Of a stretch of 64,000 bases of DNA, positions 36,893 to 45,636 are shown piece by piece. The position numbers were made by a program, and so were the translations under genes. The DNA comes from Palsa-461 sp963768185. GTDB lineage: Bacteria; Actinomycetota; Acidimicrobiia; Acidimicrobiales; RAAP-2. The DNA lies in NCBI GenBank assembly GCA_963768185.1, contig CAVYGS010000004.1, forward strand, positions 744,001 to 808,000, given 5' to 3'. The notes under the pieces were generated by a model. It made no database searches. It saw only the letters and a list, made by a program, of their open reading frames with translations, and was not told where the DNA came from. The stretch's first letter is position 1, and every line of letters begins with the position of its first letter.

Positions 36893-37722
36893 CAGATCAC
36901 CACGTGGGCGGCGTCGGCGGCGAGCCTCTCCTCGTCGCCGCTCCCCGCGCCGGCTACCACCAGCACGCGGCCATGGACCCGCACGACGTCGACGTGGTGG
37001 CCGTAGAGGCGGCTGAGCACGCTCGGGCGGATCACCTCGTCGGTGGTTCCGCTCGCCACGCGTCCCGCCGCGATGTAGACGATGCGGTCCATCACCGGCA
37101 GCAAGGGGTTCATCTCGTGCGCCGAGAGCAGGACCGCCACGTGCTGCTCTCGCACGATCCGATCGAGCAGCCCGATGATCTCCTGCGCGCTTTTGAGGTC
37201 GAGGTTGGCCAGTGGCTCGTCGAGCAGCAGCAGCCTCGGCCGGCTGACGAGGGCGTGCGCGATCAAGACCCGCTGCTGCTCACCGCCGGAGAGCTCGCCG
37301 ACCCGGGCGTTGGCGAACTGCATGGCGTCGACCGCGTCCAGCATCTCGTCGACCGCCTTGGTCCGCGTGCTCGACCGCCGCGGGAGACCGAAGCGGTCAC
37401 CGTCGATTCCGAGCGCCACCAGGTCGCGGGCGCGGATCGGGATGTCGGCGGCGAGGTTCGTCTTCTGGGGCACGTACCCGATCGACCGCCCCCGGTGCCC
37501 ACTGCTGGCCGGGATCTGGACCGTGCCGGCATTGGGCCGCTCGAGTCCCAGGATGACCCGGAAGAGGGTCGTCTTCCCGGCCCCGTTGGCGCCGATCAGC
37601 CCGGTGAACTGCCCGGGGCCGACCGAGAAGGAGACCGAGTCGAGGATCTGGCGCCCCCCGAGGCTGAGGCCGATCCCGTCGAGCGCCAGCACCGCCTCGG
37701 TGTCCGGGGGGGAGGTGCTCAC
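36892..37722 (-). CDS. Metal ABC importer ATPase subunit
   Basis: A 276-residue ABC ATPase. Walker A is GANGAGKTT (near 45), signature LSGGEQQRVLIAHAL, Walker B LLLLDEPLANLD and the switch His in LSAHEMN. GTG 37722 overlaps the binding-protein stop (GTGA), and its own stop overlaps the first permease. The last ~40 residues after YGHHVDVVRVHGR are an extra small tail. It energises import of a divalent metal together with its neighbours. Confidence 0.9.
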   Translation of the reverse strand: MSTSPPDTEAVLALDGIGLSLGGRQILDSVSFSVGPGQFTGLIGANGAGKTTLFRVILGLERPNAGTVQIPASSGHRGRSIGYVPQKTNLAADIPIRARDLVALGIDGDRFGLPRRSSTRTKAVDEMLDAVDAMQFANARVGELSGGEQQRVLIAHALVSRPRLLLLDEPLANLDLKSAQEIIGLLDRIVREQHVAVLLSAHEMNPLLPVMDRIVYIAAGRVASGTTDEVIRPSVLSRLYGHHVDVVRVHGRVLVVAGAGSGDEERLAADAAHVVI

Positions 37723-38651
37723 AGATGTTCCGTCGAGGTCCGGTCGACGACGGCGCGCCTGAGGGCGTTCACCTCGGCCAACATCCAGCGCTGGTAGTCG
37801 TAGCCGAGGGGCATCGTCTCGTACACGCCCACGACCGGGATGCCCGCCTTCTGGGCCGCCTCCCGGAACGAGCTGGTCAAAGAGTCGACGACCTGCTGGT
37901 TGTAGACGAACACCTTCACCTGGTGCTCCGTGAAGAGCCGCGACTCGAGCGCGACGTCCTCGGGGGCGGGATCGACCCCGTTCATGATGTCTGCTTGCAG
38001 GGTGAACGGGGTCAGGTCGTCGGTGCCGAGCGCTTGGAGCAGGTAGTCGGCGACGGGCTCGGTGACGGCCACGGTCACGTCGGGGTGCGCCGCCCGGAAC
38101 GCTGCGATGGCCTGGAGCCACGGCGTAAGGGAGCGGTCAAAGCGCCGCACGTTGGCGTCGAAGTAGGACCGCTGCGAGGGCAGGAAGGCGCTGAGCGCGG
38201 CGGCCACCGCGCTTGCCACCGCGGGCATCGTCGTGGGTCGGTACCAGAGGTGCGGGTTGGGGGTGTTGTTGGGCAGACCGAGCAGTGACTGCACGGTGAT
38301 CACGCGCCGGGACGAGCTCGGGGACGCCGCCTCGATCTTGTTCATGAAGGAGTCGTAGCCGACGCCGTTCTGCACGATGAGCTGCGCACCGGAGACCTCC
38401 TCGGCGACGCTCGGGCTGGACTCGAAGGTATGAGGGTCGGTGTTGGGGTTGTTCAGGATCGACGAGACCCGGACGTCACGGCCGCCAATCTGTGCGATCA
38501 CGTTGGCGTACTCGTTCTCCGCCCCGATCGCCTGGATCACCCGAGATGGGTGAGCGGCGGCCGAGGCCGGCGCCTGAGCGAGCCCGAGGAGCAGGAGACC
38601 GGCGCACGCCGTCGCCGAAAGGATCCGGAAGAGAGGCCAGTTGGTGCGCAT
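37719..38651 (-). CDS. Metal ABC importer substrate-binding protein (cluster A-I, ZnuA/MntA-like)
   Basis: A 310-residue exported binding protein. The N-terminal signal peptide reads LFRILSATACAGLLLLGLAQ and is probably cut after ASA. The cluster A-I fold is seen in IGAENEYANVIAQIGGRDV. Likely metal ligands are the His in NPNTDPHTFE, the His in NPHLWYRP, the Glu of VAVTEPV, and the C-terminal acid region GVDPAPEDV. It lacks the His/Asp-rich loop common in zinc-specific ZnuA, so Mn or Fe is as likely as Zn. It is the first gene of a four-gene overlapping operon. Confidence 0.88.
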   Translation of the reverse strand: MRTNWPLFRILSATACAGLLLLGLAQAPASAAAHPSRVIQAIGAENEYANVIAQIGGRDVRVSSILNNPNTDPHTFESSPSVAEEVSGAQLIVQNGVGYDSFMNKIEAASPSSSRRVITVQSLLGLPNNTPNPHLWYRPTTMPAVASAVAAALSAFLPSQRSYFDANVRRFDRSLTPWLQAIAAFRAAHPDVTVAVTEPVADYLLQALGTDDLTPFTLQADIMNGVDPAPEDVALESRLFTEHQVKVFVYNQQVVDSLTSSFREAAQKAGIPVVGVYETMPLGYDYQRWMLAEVNALRRAVVDRTSTEHL

Positions 38652-38705
38652 GGCCCCACTCTATCCATATTCAGAGTCGTTATTGTTATGGACAAGAAAC
38701 GGGGT
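38652..38705 (-). promoter_or_regulatory. AT-rich upstream region of the metal importer operon
   Basis: Directly upstream of the binding-protein start lies the most AT-rich stretch of this region. On the minus strand it contains TTGTCC followed after ~20 bases by TATGGA, and the hexamers TCCATA and TATGGA form an inverted pair. It is the natural place for the promoter and a metal-responsive repressor site. It matches no Zur, MntR or Fur box that I can defend. Confidence 0.35.
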
Positions 38706-38794
38706 CCGCTGGGTTGGCAGGGAGCAGCGGGGACCTGGTCGTTTCGATCGGCGCAGACGACCGGACCAGGGGCCCGGACGCCATGTGGGGAGCG

Positions 38795-40765
38795 TCAGCC
38801 GACGCGTTCGGTCGTGTCGCCCTCGGCGTGAGAGATCCAGGTCTCGTACATCTCGGCGTAGCGCCCGCCGAGCGCCACGAGCTGGTCGTGCGAGCCGATC
38901 TCGACGATGCCGCCCTCGTCGACCACCACGATCCGGTCGGCCTTCATCGCGGTGGTGAGCCGGTGCGCGATCAGGATGGCGGTGCGGCCCTCGAGCAGGA
39001 TGTCGAGGGCCCGCTCGATCTTGCTCTCCGAAAGCAGGTCGAGGTTGGACGTCGCCTCGTCCAACACGAGCACTCGCGGGTGGGCGACGAAGGCCCGGGC
39101 CAGCGCGATGAGCTGGCGCTCACCCGAGGAGAGGGATTGGCCCCGTTCGTGGACGATGGTGTCGATCCCGTCCGGGAGCCGGTCGACCACCTCTGACAGC
39201 CCGACGGTCCTGATCGCTTCGCGCACCTCGTCGTCGCTCACGTCGGACCTGGCGAACGCGATGTTGTCGCGCACGGTGCCTGCGAACAGGAATGGCTCTT
39301 GCGGCACGACGCCGAGCTGCCGGCGGAGCGACTCGATGGTCACATGGCGGATGTCGTGTCCGTCGATGAGCACCCGACCCTCGGTCGGGTCATAAAAGCG
39401 CGTGACGAGCTTGGCCATGGTCGACTTGCCCGCCCCGGTTGGCCCGACGAATGCGATCGTCTCCCCCGCATCGATGGACAGGTCGATGTCCCGCAGCACC
39501 GGGTTCTCGGGGTCATAGCCGAAGGTCACATGGTCGAAGCGGATTGCGCCCTGGATCGGGGGGAGCTCCGTCGCGTCGGCATCCTCGGGCACGCTCGGGG
39601 TCTGGGTGAGGAGCGTGTTGAGCTTCACGACGGACGCCTGGCCCTGCTGATACGTGTTGTACTGCTGGACGAGCAGGGTGATCGGCTGCAAGAACCGGTT
39701 GAGGTACAAGAAGTAGGCGATCAGCGCACCGAGCGGGAGCGTGCCGCGCAGCACCATGTCTCCGCCGATCGCCAGGATGATCACCTGGCCGAGGTAGCCG
39801 AGCGCTTGGGTCCCCGGGCCATAGATCGCGTTGATCCGTGCGGTGTAGAGGTTGGCGTCCCGGTACCCACCCACCACATTGCGGTGGTGTGTGACGTTGT
39901 GTCGCTGGCGGTTGTGGGCCGTCACCACGCGCACGCCGTGCAGGCTCTCGGAGAGGTCGGCGAGGACGTTCGCAATGCCGTCGCGCACCCGGTCGTAGCC
40001 GCGCTCCGATGCGACGCGGAACCACAGCGACATGAGCGTGAGCGGGAGGACCACCACGAGCAGGGTGATCACCGCCAACCGGACGTTCAGGGTGAAGAGG
40101 ATGATGGTGATGACGACCATCGTCAGGCCCTGGACGGCGAAGCTCGCCAGACCGTCCTGCAGGAGCTGCTGGAGGTTCTCGATGTCGCTCGTCATGCGGG
40201 TCATGATCACGCCCGCCTTCTCGTCGGTGTAGTAGTCGAGCGACATCCGCTGCAGGTGGGTGAACACCTTGACCCGGAGATCGTTCATCACCCGAGCCGC
40301 CAGGCGGCCCGTGGTGCGAACCTGCCGATGTTGTGCGATCGCGCTCAGCGCGATGGCGACGAGGAACAGGATCCCGCAGACGAGGATCGTGGTGTAGGTG
40401 GTGCGGTGCGGCCCGTCGATGCTGTTGACGGCGTGGTCGATGAGGGCCGGCCCGGCCTGGTTCGCCACGCTGACGATGGCGACGAGCACGAGCGCCCAGA
40501 CGCCGAGCTGCCAGTGCTGGAAGATGAGCTCGCGGAGCGTCATCTTCTGGCGCTCGGACTCGGTCATCTTGGAGCTGAACTTCGCGCTCGGCGCCCCGTG
40601 GTCGGGTTCGGTCGCGAGCAGCTTGTCGACGCCCTCTTGGAGCTCGGGAGGGATCCCAGCGAACGGCAGGCCGTTCCCCGGGTTGCCCGCCGACACGCCC
40701 GGCCGGCCGCCCATCATGCCGCCGCCTCCGAACATCCCGCCGCCGCCGGCTCCGCCCCAGCCCAT
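38795..40765 (-). CDS. ABC exporter half-transporter (subunit with catalytic Walker B Glu)
   Basis: A 656-residue type IV exporter half: Gly/Met-rich N-terminus (GGAGGGGMFGGGGMMGG), six membrane helices, then an ATPase with Walker A GPTGAGKST, signature LSSGERQ, Walker B VLVLDEATSNLD and switch His in AHRLTT. Walker B has the catalytic Glu, but the signature departs from LSGGQ. ATG 40765 overlaps the stop of the partner gene (ATGA). With the partner it forms a heterodimer: this subunit's Walker motifs pair with the partner's good signature. It is probably a lipid or drug exporter under MarR control. Confidence 0.92.
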   Translation of the reverse strand: MGWGGAGGGGMFGGGGMMGGRPGVSAGNPGNGLPFAGIPPELQEGVDKLLATEPDHGAPSAKFSSKMTESERQKMTLRELIFQHWQLGVWALVLVAIVSVANQAGPALIDHAVNSIDGPHRTTYTTILVCGILFLVAIALSAIAQHRQVRTTGRLAARVMNDLRVKVFTHLQRMSLDYYTDEKAGVIMTRMTSDIENLQQLLQDGLASFAVQGLTMVVITIILFTLNVRLAVITLLVVVLPLTLMSLWFRVASERGYDRVRDGIANVLADLSESLHGVRVVTAHNRQRHNVTHHRNVVGGYRDANLYTARINAIYGPGTQALGYLGQVIILAIGGDMVLRGTLPLGALIAYFLYLNRFLQPITLLVQQYNTYQQGQASVVKLNTLLTQTPSVPEDADATELPPIQGAIRFDHVTFGYDPENPVLRDIDLSIDAGETIAFVGPTGAGKSTMAKLVTRFYDPTEGRVLIDGHDIRHVTIESLRRQLGVVPQEPFLFAGTVRDNIAFARSDVSDDEVREAIRTVGLSEVVDRLPDGIDTIVHERGQSLSSGERQLIALARAFVAHPRVLVLDEATSNLDLLSESKIERALDILLEGRTAILIAHRLTTAMKADRIVVVDEGGIVEIGSHDQLVALGGRYAEMYETWISHAEGDTTERVG

Positions 40766-42810
40766 CAGGCAACCGGTCCCATGTCCAGGCCGCCCATGCT
40801 TGGTGGGCCGACGAAGCCACCAGTGATCTCGTCGGGTGTCTGGTCGGCGGGCGGCTGGGCCGCAGCGGCCTTCTCCCGCTCGGCCCGGATGACATCCTCC
40901 TGTTCTCCTTGGGCGAGGACGTCCGCGTAGAGCGGGATGGTCTCCATGAGCTGTGCGTGGGTGCCGTCGGCGACGATCTTCCCCTGGTCCATGAGGAGCA
41001 CCCGGTCGGCCAGGCTGATCGTCGAGAGGCGGTGGGCGATGATGAGCGTCGTCCGTCCCTCCATGAGCTTGCGCAGCGAGCCGTGGATGGTGAGCTCCAC
41101 CTGCACGTCGATGGCGCTGGTCGCGTCGTCGAGGACCAGGATCGGGGGGTTGACGAGCAGCGTCCGGGCGATGGCGATCCGCTGGCGCTGGCCGCCCGAC
41201 AACGTGTAGCCGCGCTCGCCGACGATCGTCTCGTAGCCCTCCTCGAGCTCGCGGATGAAACCGTCGGCCCCTGCCGCCTTGGCGGCTGCCTCGATGTCGG
41301 CAAAGTCGGCGTTGGGGAGGCCGTAGGCGATGTTGTCCCGCACCGACAGGGAGAAGAGGAAGGGCTCGTCGAGCACGATCCCGACTCGGGCGCGAACGCT
41401 GGCGAGTGTGAGGTCGCGCACGTCATGGCCGTCAATGGCGACCTTGCCGCCGGTGACGTCGTAGAAGCGCGCCAGGAGCCGGGCCACGGTCGACTTGCCG
41501 ACCCCGGTCCGCCCGACCAGGGCGACCGTCTCGCCGGGTTTGATGTGCAGGTCGAAGTCGTCGAGCACGAGCGGGTTCTCGGGCGAGTAGGAGAACTTGA
41601 CCTTCTCGAAGCGCACGTCGCCCTGGCAGTTGACGAGGTCGACTGCGCCGGGACGGTCGACGACCGTCGGCTGCTCGTCGAGGATCTCATAGATGCGCTG
41701 TGAGGACGCCGAGGCCCGCTGGCCCATCATGATGATCATCCCGAGCATCTGGAACGGGGCCTGCAGCATCACGATGTAGAGGCTGAACGAGACGAGCACG
41801 CCCACCTGCAGGTGGCCGTGGAGGATCAGCCAGCCGCCGAAGAGGACCACCAGGGAGAGCCCGATCTGGGGGAGGTTCTGGACGGCCGGGGTGAACCGGG
41901 CCCGGATGTCGGCGTCCTTGATGTAGGACCACTGCAACCGGTCGGCCGCCTTGGCCAGCGTGGTCAGCTCCCGCTGCTCGGCGGCGAAGGACTTCACCAC
42001 CCGAACCCCGTTGATGTTCTCGTCCACGATCGTCGCGACGTCGGCCAACCGGGACTGGATCAGCCAGGAGACCGGGAAGATCTTCTTCCGCATCTGGACC
42101 CCGAGCAGGTACACGAATGGCATCGGGATCATGGCGACGAAGGCCAGTGGGACGTTGATCGACAGCATGTAGCCGAAGGCCACCAGGGCCACGCTGCACT
42201 GGACGAGGATCGACGGCGCGAAGGTCAGATACATCTGCACCGAACGGATGTCCGAGTTCGCCCTCGAGATCAGTTGCCCCGATTGCACGCGGTCATAGAA
42301 GGGGAACGACATCTTCGTGAGGTGCCGATAGATGATGTTTCGGAGGTCGAACTCGATCTCGTACGCGGTCCGCATCAAGAAGTACCGGGCCACGTAACCA
42401 GCGAGCCCCGCGGCCACCGCAAGGATGAGGACGATGATCACGAAGTGGTGGAGCGGAGTGGCGTGGGCCAGCAATTGGGTCCGTTGCGCCTTCGACAGCG
42501 CCTTGTCCTGGGAGACGGCGAGTCCGGACTGGTCGATGGCGTCCTGGATGAGCTTGGGGATCTGCACCTGGAGGACGAGGCCGACGAAGGAGAGGACCAG
42601 CGAGGTGATGAAGATCTTCTTGTGCGAGAGCACGATCGGCATCGCCCGCCGGAGCCAGGTCTTCTCGCGATCGGGATCGATGTTCGCCTGCGGCTCGCGA
42701 TAGCGGGCCGTCGTCGCCATCGGCTCGAACGGCGAATGCGGCTCCTCGACGCCTTTGTCGTCGGGCTCGCGGGCGGCCGCGTCGCTCGGCCGACGGGAGA
42801 GGATCGTCAT
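40765..42810 (-). CDS. ABC exporter half-transporter (subunit with degenerate Walker B)
   Basis: A 681-residue type IV exporter half: ~55-residue polar N-terminus, six membrane helices starting at KIFITSLVLSFVGLVLQVQI, then the ATPase with Walker A GRTGVGKST, signature LSGGQRQ and Walker B ILVLDDATSAID, where the catalytic Glu is Asp. The switch His is in AHRLST. Its site is therefore expected to bind but poorly hydrolyse ATP, as in other heterodimeric exporters (TmrAB, BmrCD types). ATG 42810 overlaps the marR stop. Its long C-terminal tail is rich in Ala, Pro and Gly. Confidence 0.92.
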   Translation of the reverse strand: MTILSRRPSDAAAREPDDKGVEEPHSPFEPMATTARYREPQANIDPDREKTWLRRAMPIVLSHKKIFITSLVLSFVGLVLQVQIPKLIQDAIDQSGLAVSQDKALSKAQRTQLLAHATPLHHFVIIVLILAVAAGLAGYVARYFLMRTAYEIEFDLRNIIYRHLTKMSFPFYDRVQSGQLISRANSDIRSVQMYLTFAPSILVQCSVALVAFGYMLSINVPLAFVAMIPMPFVYLLGVQMRKKIFPVSWLIQSRLADVATIVDENINGVRVVKSFAAEQRELTTLAKAADRLQWSYIKDADIRARFTPAVQNLPQIGLSLVVLFGGWLILHGHLQVGVLVSFSLYIVMLQAPFQMLGMIIMMGQRASASSQRIYEILDEQPTVVDRPGAVDLVNCQGDVRFEKVKFSYSPENPLVLDDFDLHIKPGETVALVGRTGVGKSTVARLLARFYDVTGGKVAIDGHDVRDLTLASVRARVGIVLDEPFLFSLSVRDNIAYGLPNADFADIEAAAKAAGADGFIRELEEGYETIVGERGYTLSGGQRQRIAIARTLLVNPPILVLDDATSAIDVQVELTIHGSLRKLMEGRTTLIIAHRLSTISLADRVLLMDQGKIVADGTHAQLMETIPLYADVLAQGEQEDVIRAEREKAAAAQPPADQTPDEITGGFVGPPSMGGLDMGPVA

Positions 42811-43268
42811 CGCTTCTGTTCCCGGGCGGCGCGGTGCGCGACCAATGCCTCGTGCCAGAGCGAGAGGCTGTCCATCGCCCGGGTCGCCGACCGTGCGCTG
42901 GTGAGCGTGCCGGCGATTTGCTCGAGCCGCTCGGCGGCGGCCCGGTCCGCCGACTCGAGCACCGACTGGCCCTCGGCGGTCAGCCGCAGCGACACGCGGC
43001 GGCGGTCGTCCTCACTGTGAGTGCGCTCGACGAGGTTGCGGGCAACGAGCCCGTCGATCACGGCGGTGACGCTGGGTGGGCGGACCGCCAGCTGCTCGGC
43101 GAGTGAGGAGGACACGGCAGAACCCTGGCCGAGCAGGCCGAGGATCCGGTACTGGGAGAGGGAGAGCTCGACGGTGCCGATGGCCAGCTCGACCTGCTTG
43201 GCCAGCCAGGCCGCCGTGCGACCGGGATTGAAGACGCGGGCGGGCGTCTCTAGCTGTTCGAGACTCAT
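42807..43268 (-). CDS. MarR family transcriptional regulator
   Basis: A 153-residue winged-helix regulator. The recognition segment reads SSLAEQLAVRPPSVTAVIDG, followed by LVERTHSEDDRRRVSLRLTA, the MarR wing. It is the first gene of an operon with the two exporter halves (ATGA overlaps throughout). No Shine-Dalgarno sequence precedes ATG 43268; TAACCT lies at -12 to -7, suggesting a leaderless mRNA. An inverted repeat covers this -10 region, so it likely represses its own operon and is released by the exporter's substrate. Confidence 0.9.
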   Translation of the reverse strand: MSLEQLETPARVFNPGRTAAWLAKQVELAIGTVELSLSQYRILGLLGQGSAVSSSLAEQLAVRPPSVTAVIDGLVARNLVERTHSEDDRRRVSLRLTAEGQSVLESADRAAAERLEQIAGTLTSARSATRAMDSLSLWHEALVAHRAAREQKR

Positions 43269-43271
43269 ATT

Positions 43272-43286
43272 ATTAGGTTATCTAAT
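43272..43286 (-). promoter_or_regulatory. MarR operator overlapping a leaderless -10 box
   Basis: The sequence ATTAG-ATAAC-CTAAT on the minus strand is an inverted repeat with 5-base arms, 3 bases before the marR ATG. It overlaps TAACCT, well placed as a -10 box if transcription starts at the ATG. Size and AT-richness fit MarR family operators. Confidence 0.6.
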
Positions 43287-43399
43287 GGATTCGCCCGGGA
43301 CAAGTCACCCTCACGTCACCGGAGCCGGGGCGACCCTGTTGTCGGGTCGCCTCTCCACGACGATACTGATCGAAGAACGCGACCAAGACGGAGGCACAG

Positions 43400-44557
43400 A
43401 TGAACACCCGAGCAGCCGTGTGTCACGGGGCCCACACGCCGTGGGTCATCGAGGACGTCGAGATCGACGACCCACACCCGCACGAGGTCCAGGTCCAGAT
43501 GGCCTACGCGGGCATGTGCCAGTCCGACGAGCACCTGCGCCTGGGTGACCTCACACCGCCCCCCGAGCTGCTCGGACTGCTGGGACTGGAGTCTCTGTTC
43601 CCGGTCATCGGGGGCCACGAGGGTTCCGGCGTCGTCACCGCCGTCGGGCCCGAGGTCCAGCACGTGGCGGTGGGTGACAAGGTCGCCGTCTCGTTCATCC
43701 CGTCGTGCGGGGTCTGTTTCTGGTGCGCCTCGGGTCGCCAGAACCTCTGCGACCTCGGTGCGTACACCCTTGGCGGCCCGATGATCAGCGATGGCACCTG
43801 GCGCCACCATCTCGGCGAGGCCAACCTCGGTCGCATGTGCCAGCTGGGCACCTTCTCCGAAACGATGGTCGTGCACGAGGCCTCGCTCGTGAAGATCGCC
43901 CCCGACGCGCCCCTTAAGGCGGCTGCCCTGATCAGCTGCGGCATCTCCACCGGCTTCGGGTCAGTGACCGACCGGGCCAAGGCTCGGCCGGGCGAGGTCG
44001 TCGTGGTGGTGGGGTGCGGCGGCGTCGGGTCCGGCGCGCTGCAGGGGGCACGCCTGGCGGGCGCCCGGGCGATCGTCGCCGTCGACCCGTTGCCCTTCAA
44101 GATCGACCAGGCCAAGAAGATCGGTGCCACCCACGGCGCCGCGTCGATCGAAGAGGCGCTGCCGCTCGTGGCCGAGGTCACCCAGGGCCGGATGGCCGAC
44201 GTGGTGGTCCTCACCCCCGAGACCCTGACCGGCAACCTCATCGGGCCGGCCTGTCAGCTGGGCTCGAAGGACGCCCGGATCGTCGCCACGGCCATCGCGC
44301 CCATCAGCCAGATGGAAGTCCAGCTGAACCTGTTCAACCTGGCGATGTACAACCAGTCGCTCCTCGGGACCGTGTTCGGGTCGGCCAGCCCCCGCGTCCA
44401 GGTGCCCCGCCTGCTCGCGTTGTACCAGAACGGGCAGCTCGAGATCGACGAGCTCATCACGAACGAGTACCGCATCGACCAGGTGCAGCAGGGCTACGAC
44501 GATCTCCACGCCGGCCGCAACGTCCGCGGGGTCGTCAACTTCGGCACCGACTCGTAG
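43400..44557 (+). CDS. Zinc alcohol dehydrogenase, mycofactocin-associated NDMA-dependent type
   Basis: A 385-residue medium-chain dehydrogenase. Catalytic zinc ligands are Cys40 (GMCQSDEH), His in GGHEGSG and Cys in ISCGIS. Structural zinc Cys are the four in CGVCFWCASGRQNLC. The nicotinamide fold is VVGCGGVGSGALQGA. The family of nitrosodimethylaniline-dependent alcohol dehydrogenases keeps its NAD bound and needs mycofactocin as electron carrier; its position beside mftD-mftE supports this. ATG 43400 is in front of the family start TRAAVCHG. Its likely role is oxidation of a primary alcohol, with electrons passed to the redox cofactor. Confidence 0.9.
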   Translation: MNTRAAVCHGAHTPWVIEDVEIDDPHPHEVQVQMAYAGMCQSDEHLRLGDLTPPPELLGLLGLESLFPVIGGHEGSGVVTAVGPEVQHVAVGDKVAVSFIPSCGVCFWCASGRQNLCDLGAYTLGGPMISDGTWRHHLGEANLGRMCQLGTFSETMVVHEASLVKIAPDAPLKAAALISCGISTGFGSVTDRAKARPGEVVVVVGCGGVGSGALQGARLAGARAIVAVDPLPFKIDQAKKIGATHGAASIEEALPLVAEVTQGRMADVVVLTPETLTGNLIGPACQLGSKDARIVATAIAPISQMEVQLNLFNLAMYNQSLLGTVFGSASPRVQVPRLLALYQNGQLEIDELITNEYRIDQVQQGYDDLHAGRNVRGVVNFGTDS

Positions 44558-44598
44558 CAGCCCCAAACAACGAGACCGAGCCGGTCGGCGGCCCCGGG

Positions 44599-45636
44599 AT
44601 GAGGGTGGCCATCGGATCGGCTGGCGTCGGTCCCGAGCAGGTCGCCTACGTAGTCGAGGCCGAGCGGCTCGGGGTCGACTCGGTCTGGAGCGCCGAGATG
44701 TGGGGCCACGACGGGCTGACGCCGCTCGCCTTCCTGGCGGCGCGGACCGAGCGCATCCGGCTGGGCACGGGAATCCTGCAGCTGGGCGCGCGCACGCCCG
44801 CGCTGCTCGCTATGTCGGCGATGTCGATGCAGGCGCTGACTGGCGGCCGGTTCATCCTCGGGCTCGGCACGAGCGGTCCCCAGGTGGTCGAGGGGTGGCA
44901 CGGGGTCCGCTTCGACTCGCCGATCCAGCGGACCCGCGAGACGGTGGAGATCATCCGGAAGGTCACCGCCGGCGAGCGGCTCGAGTACGCGGGCGCGCAC
45001 TACCGCCTGCCGCTGCCCGACGGTGCCGGGCGCGCCATCCGCCCGATGACCGCGCCGGTCCACGTGCCCATCTACATCGCCGCGCTCGGCCCGAAGAACC
45101 TCGAGCTGACCGGGGAGGTCGCCGACGGCTGGCTGGGGACCTGCTTCATGCCCGAGACCGCTTCGTGCTTCCTCGAGCCGCTCTCGGCTGGTCTGGCGCG
45201 TGCCGGGCGCTCCCTCGGCGCCATCGACATCGCGGTGCCGGTCAACGTCGAGTTCACCGATGACGAAGAAGAGGCGGCGCGGCGCCACGCGAGGGGCTAC
45301 GCCTTCACGATGGGCGCGATGGGCAGCCCCGAGCAGAACTTCTACAACAACGCCTTCACCCGACAGGGCTTCGGCGACGACGTGCAGGCGGTGCAGCGCC
45401 TCTGGCTCGACGGCAAGCGCGAGGAGGCGGCCGAGCGGGTCCCGATCGAGCTCGGACGCCGGACCAATCTCCTCGGGACCCCCGCGATGATCGCCGACCG
45501 GCTGCGGGCCTACCGGGATGCGGGCGTCACCACCCTCAGGGTGGGCATGCCCGGTTCGATGGACGAACGACTGTCCGCGCTAGCGACGCTGGTGGATCTG
45601 TGCGCCGAGATGGACGAGGAGACGGAGGACCAATGA
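44599..45636 (+). CDS. LLM class F420/FMN-dependent oxidoreductase
   Basis: A 345-residue luciferase-like protein. It shows AERLGVDSVWSAEMWGHDGL, IRLGTGILQLGARTP, FILGLGTSGPQVVEGW, and PIYIAALGPKNLELTGEVADG; the RTPA and GTSGPQ motifs are typical of F420-dependent members. ATG 44599 is preceded by CCGGG only. Its stop overlaps the next gene's start (ATGA). LLM proteins of this kind often sit near mycofactocin genes and may reduce or oxidise the dehydrogenase product; the substrate is unknown. Confidence 0.85.
   Translation: MRVAIGSAGVGPEQVAYVVEAERLGVDSVWSAEMWGHDGLTPLAFLAARTERIRLGTGILQLGARTPALLAMSAMSMQALTGGRFILGLGTSGPQVVEGWHGVRFDSPIQRTRETVEIIRKVTAGERLEYAGAHYRLPLPDGAGRAIRPMTAPVHVPIYIAALGPKNLELTGEVADGWLGTCFMPETASCFLEPLSAGLARAGRSLGAIDIAVPVNVEFTDDEEEAARRHARGYAFTMGAMGSPEQNFYNNAFTRQGFGDDVQAVQRLWLDGKREEAAERVPIELGRRTNLLGTPAMIADRLRAYRDAGVTTLRVGMPGSMDERLSALATLVDLCAEMDEETEDQ

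Noticed and set aside
39299..40930. 543-codon open frame on the + strand opposite the exporter subunit
   Set aside because: Antisense shadow; low complexity in Asp, Glu, His and Arg, no motifs, while the minus strand encodes a complete ABC exporter.
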